This document shows, piece after piece, positions 59,635 to 64,000 of a DNA stretch of 64,000 nt. The stretch comes from Parascedosporium putredinis (taxonomy: Eukaryota; Ascomycota; Sordariomycetes; Microascales; Microascaceae), in contig CASHTG010000002.1 in assembly GCA_949357655.1 (NCBI GenBank), forward strand, positions 434,001 to 498,000, written 5' to 3'. Within the stretch, counting starts at the first letter, position 1. Each line of letters opens with the position of its first letter. The position numbers and the translations under genes are program-made. The notes beneath the pieces were generated by a model. The model ran no database searches and had not been told where the DNA came from. It saw only the letters and a list, made by a program, of their open reading frames with translations.

Positions 59635-62566
59635 ACTGACGCTGGTGGGTGTTGATGCTGACGAGACGCCAACGTGATGGAGAAATGCGCAATTCAACTC
59701 CCAGTCGCCTCCCGTACTTTCTACTTTTGCCCCATCTGCCCCCAAGAGTCCAGGCGTCACTGACATCAACAGCGTTCACCACAAGTTGCAAGTAGTCAAT
59801 ACTACTTGTGGGTAGTGGGAAGGGCCCCAAATGGTTTCAATACGGCCGTGACGGCTTAATGGGCCTTTGACTGATGGTGTACTTGTGCACTCTTGTGCGG
59901 TGGGTGTAATAATACTGTACACCTTTGCGTGGCGGCCTCGGCCATCATAGGCCCACCCCGGACGTGGGTATCACATTGGCAGAGTCCAAGGCAATAATCA
60001 GTCTCGCCAAAAATTTGATCCTGGTGCTGGGGCTTGCCGATACTCAATGTTCCATTCCAGCCAAGCCCGCGATGGCCGGCCCCACGGTCACACTGACGCT
60101 TGGCGCCAGACAGGACAAGACAAAGTGAGGCAGGCCGAAAATAGACACCAGTCCGCACAACCTAAGTGCCTGACCTGGCCCCTTCGAGCATTTGGCCGTG
60201 AGTCAACGAGGACCTTTGCGAAGGGACTGGACTGAGCCGAAAAACGCGGGATTGAGACTGTTCTATGGCTCCCCACGGAGAAGGGGTATTACTTTCATGA
60301 AAAGGCGATTGAGGGGGTTAAAGAAAATAAAAAACGGAAAGAATCAGACGAGCCCGGCCCACGAGGAACTTTAGACTAAAGGGGGTAGAAGACATCAGAA
60401 ACACGAGAACACGTTCATCACGATAAAGGAAGGAACAAAGAAGACCACGCCCGCTGCGAATTGCCTTCTGAGATATTGACCTGACTTGATTATTGCGAAA
60501 GAGTGCGAAAGTGTCTAGAGAGGACGGAAAGAATGCGGGGGCCTAAAGAACGGAGGAGTGGCCGCGAAGACCACTCAAATTTTGGCAATGTGATCATAAT
60601 TGATCACCAATGCCTTCTCGTTATATTGCGAATCAGAGATCGTCGCAATTTTTGTTGTGGCTATTTTGTCAAGCCCCGGGGCTAGGCCTCTCGCACCCCC
60701 AAAGAGCCCCGTCCTATCCGCTTGGAGAAGACCAATTTTGTTTGTATCTGCTTTCCTCAAGCCTGCGCGCACAAGAGCGAGACATTAGACCCTGGTTTGG
60801 TGATGTCAGGGCTCACCGCGATTTCCGACATGTGCCAGGGCTCCGAGCCAGTCAGAGGTCGAGAACGCCACTTTGCTGCGAACGTTGATTTCCAGGGCCG
60901 TTGGAGAGGCAGGCTTGGCTCTGGCCGATTCTCCCTTTCTTTCCTTTTTTTCTTCTCCTTATTTTGTGTCTTCGTTCATTGCTTGGCCTGGCCAAGCGCA
61001 CACCTTTCCTTCTTTCCGTCTCATCCAAAATCCGAGTTGAGCCCACTCGCTGCGCCGAGGCCCCCAATGTAGTATACTTTGGTCTCTCTTCCTTCTCTTC
61101 GTTCTCTCCTTTTATCCTTGATTCCTCTTGCTCCCCATCCTCTCCCCACTTTGTACTTTGTACCGTGGTGCCGAGAGTAACTGCCCTCCGCTTCAAACCT
61201 CCAATGAAAGCCCTCCTGTCTCTTGGCCTGCACAGGTTACTTGTCGCTTGCCTGGGACGCCATCTGAGAGGCTACCAACCAATATAATACGTCCAGCGGA
61301 GGTTTCTTTTCTTTTTCTTTTCCTTTTCCTCCCCCTCTTGACATCCCCCCTCCCTTGCCTCATCCTGGGCCGGCGAGTGGCCCAACCTGCGGAAGAAAAA
61401 GAGATGAAAAAAGGGTTCCAAGGTTGTCACACTAGAACCCAGTCCCACGTGTTCCACGCAGTTTCCGTTTTGTTTCGTTTCCCTCTCGCTCCTGCCATCC
61501 AGATGCCTTGTGCTGCCGGCTGCGATGGGTAGTTTTTGCCTTTTGAGATTCTTCCTCTCTCCTTCCTCTTTCCCATTCGCTTGCCAGCTAAGGCGTGGAA
61601 AGGAAAAGAATGTCCCGCTCTTTCCCTATTACCGGTTTCTTCTTTTTCTTCGTTTTCGATGAATCACTTGCCTGGCCCTCGTGGCCATGCCTGAAACAAA
61701 GTACCTCTTCTTCCTTCCGGGCTTCGGTGTTATACATCAAGTTGCATTGGGAAAGGTTCATTTCTCATGTAAGCGCTGGGCCGATAGCCTTCGAGGGCTT
61801 TGAAAGGCACTGATCGGCCATACCTCGTCAAGAACGTACCCGCTCTCGTAGATCCTCGCGTCCCCTCGGCGGTTGACGTATTAGATTGACGGCAAGATTG
61901 GGCATGCCCATGAAAAAGAGGAAGGAAAGAAAGAAGGAAACAAAAAATCGGGTAGAATACTACGTAGTACCTCGTACCTATCAAGCCAGGCCAGCCCTCG
62001 GCCCTCTTTCCTCTCCCACCCCCGGCCGTCTTTGCCATCCACATGGCCCATCAATCACTTTGATCTAAACAACCCACGATCCCCTCAAAAAGGTCTCCCA
62101 GCCGACAACCAGTCTTGTACCCCCTTTCCTCGTTACCCCTCCTTTACCCCCGCGAAAAGATCTTCCGACTTCGTTTGGTTCAGTGATGTCGCATCCCCAG
62201 TCCTAGGGTCTTCCTCCAGCCCGTCTCCCCCCCTCCCTCCCTCGCATCCTCGCCTGCCATGCCTACCATGTCTGTCATGTCCGCCATGTCGCCCTTTCAT
62301 TAGCTGCATCTGGCCAGCCAGTCCTTCTTTACCCCCACCTTAACTACAACCAACCACTGCGAATAGATTGAACAAACTTCGAATTGTTCGGGTCTTCTGT
62401 CGCTTTCTTTTTCCTCCCAAGTTGTTGTCACTGCACGTCATCCCGGCACCCAACCTGCATCAAGAATTTTTTTCTCTCGCCTCATTACCTATTTCCCCTT
62501 CCCTGGCAATTAGTGCTGCAGCCTCAAACCCTGCTAGGCGGCTTGGATTTTACACGATACCCACGA

Positions 62567-62589
62567 GACACACACACACACACACACAT
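62567..62589 (+). repeat. (AC)n microsatellite
   Basis: About 11 AC units. Confidence 0.85.
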
Positions 62590-62627
62590 CAATTGATATC
62601 TCGATTTTCCTACCCTGTCCGTATCGG

Positions 62628-62726
62628 ATGTCCGTCATCGTGAACATCGGAACCCGTCGGCTTCCCTTTGTAGACATTGAAAAGCAAACGCTCTCTGAAA
62701 CCATACCTTTCTCAGCCACCCTTTGA
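62628..62726 (+). other. Short ORF in pyrimidine-rich leader-like DNA
   Basis: A 32-codon frame beginning MSVIVNIGTRRLPFVDIEKQ, less low-complexity than its surroundings. It could be an upstream ORF in the leader of a gene beyond the right edge, or chance. No homology is recognised. Confidence 0.2.
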
Positions 62727-64000
62727 CACGTCCCTTTTTTTCCTCACCTCACCCCTCTTTCTTCTTCACACGTGGGGTTCAAGAGGAGGCTGTGTTCCTA
62801 TTCTTATTGTAAGGATTCCGATCAGAACCACAAAAACGAAAGAAAACAACAGGCCAACAGTACTCTGCTCCTATAGAAGTCTTATGGTCTTACATAGCTC
62901 CCGTATTATCGCGAGTGCTCGGCAGGAAATGGGATGCACCGAAGAGGCTCATCAGCTGCGGCGTCGTGGCGGGCGTTGATCAGCCGTTCTCGGTCGCTCT
63001 ATCACCTCCACCCAAATTTAGTCAGTGGACGATAAGCGATAAGAGTCGGTTCGATCAGTGTCCCGTCTTCCTAGCCACCAAAAGTGCCCGCTTTCGAGGA
63101 AAGCGGCCAGAATGAGAACACACACCGCAAGCTGGAATCACTAACTCTTCAATATAGCACCCCCTCCCCCTGTTCTTTGCTTTTAGCTCGTTCTTGGCAC
63201 GGAAGTGAGCCCAGCTTCTTGACAAGTGATGCGTGGGGTTTGGTTTATTAGACGGATCTATCAAACCTGTTCAACGAAGCAACCAAACGAAAACTCGAGC
63301 CCGCAACCCGCACAACCCCTCCCCGGCTCGCACACACATCCTGGGAAAAAGACGAAAGCCGAAAGCCTTTCTCCGCCTCCGGAAGAGCCCAACAGATTTC
63401 CACACACCCCCTTTTCACGGCGTCCTCGGAAACGGGAAAGCAGTTTTTGAAAGGAAGGGAGTGCGTATACGTTAGGCTGATATGTGTAAGAGTATTATCA
63501 TTAGTTAGCACTATCTCGTGCTTCCCATGCGCCCTTCCTTTGGTTCTTCTCGTGTGGAATAAAGGCGGAGGGACTCTATGCTCCGTCAAGCTCCGAGCTT
63601 GAGCTCGTGTGACCTGATCCGAGACATCGACTACCCCTCCTTCACGCTTGCCGAACCCAACCCTACGGAATTTTGTCCCACGCACGCTCACCAAAGGAAG
63701 AGCAAAAAAGATTAAAAAGGAAATGGGCTTTTTTCTCTTTTTAGTTGGGTAAGCCAGAAAAGTATTTTTATCTTGTCCCACGATATCAATATATACATGA
63801 TTGAGAGAAAGAGAAATATTGGTGTATCCTGAAAAGAGACATGGCTGCCCGAGAAACTCAACCCATTGCGTCTCTCTTGCGGGCGGAGGAACAAGGGCAG
63901 CCCAAAAGGAGGCATCATGATCGGACTCGTCTTTTACTTTACTTTTTTCTTTTCTTTCTTCTTTCTTCTTCTCCAATCCCGAGGACACCCGGCCAAGGTC

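Larger units (their letters stand above)
58430..64000. other. 5.6-kb gene-poor region: IPK1 promoter and right edge
   Basis: The first 1-2 kb should be the IPK1 promoter and leader. No protein recognised beyond it. The + strand from about 60930 to 62780 is strongly pyrimidine-rich with several short ATG frames, which would fit the promoter and long leader of a + strand gene starting at or beyond the right edge. The 246-residue ORF at 63248-63988 (-) has no recognisable sequence. Confidence 0.4.

Noticed and set aside
63248..63988. 246-residue ORF on the minus strand at the right edge
   Set aside because: No recognisable domain; low-complexity Lys-rich end and no supporting splice or leader signals. 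It could be revisited with transcript data.

Overview
The window looks like nuclear DNA of a filamentous ascomycete (Pezizomycotina, most likely a sordariomycete). The evidence is mostly short spliceosomal introns with GTRNGT-type donors, CTAAC-like branch sites and YAG acceptors, pyrimidine-rich leaders, GC-rich coding sequence, and proteins typical of that group: the ERMES subunit Mdm34, a Drs2-type flippase with a long N-terminal tail, an Ecl1-type zinc protein with a conserved C-terminal tail, and YEATS protein Yaf9. I cannot name the genus. I saw no bacterial, viral or plasmid features, no CRISPR, no rRNA and no tRNA.

Twelve protein genes can be supported. Left part: a pinin/SDK/memA-domain protein (640-1632, +), an epoxide hydrolase (3623-4646, +), CRIPT (5097-5649, -), the P4-ATPase DRS2 (7326-11495, +) and an Ecl1-family zinc protein (17962-19341, -). 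Right part: a secreted or membrane Kelch protein (33162-35746, -), an unrecognised, probably mitochondrial protein (40564-42355, -), SYF2 (43068-44001, +), COQ11 (44405-45372, -), YAF9 (46385-47326, +), MDM34 (49442-51754, -) and IPK1 (56502-58429, -). These are mostly unrelated housekeeping genes: lipid flipping, ER-mitochondria contact, coenzyme Q, inositol hexakisphosphate, chromatin and splicing. They do not form a metabolic cluster. Three of the twelve (pinin-like, CRIPT, SYF2) are linked to splicing.

Gene density is low. Long stretches without a recognisable gene lie at 11.5-18.0 kb, 19.3-33.2 kb, 35.7-40.6 kb, 51.8-56.5 kb and 58.4-64.0 kb. They are not obviously AT-rich and show many polypyrimidine/polypurine tracts, homopolymers and microsatellites.

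The most important observation for any user is about the sequence itself. Ten of the twelve genes are broken by missing bases, nearly all in C/G or A/T runs. I count 29 missing bases in about 17.4 kb of coding sequence. In every gene the number needed to restore the conserved protein is also the number that makes the spliced coding length divisible by three. This is the pattern of uncorrected homopolymer deletion errors in a long-read (or pyrosequencing) assembly, not of pseudogenes. Naive ORFs are therefore wrong in many places, including 60 out-of-frame residues inside the flippase. The absence of long ORFs in the gene-poor stretches is only weak evidence that they are empty.
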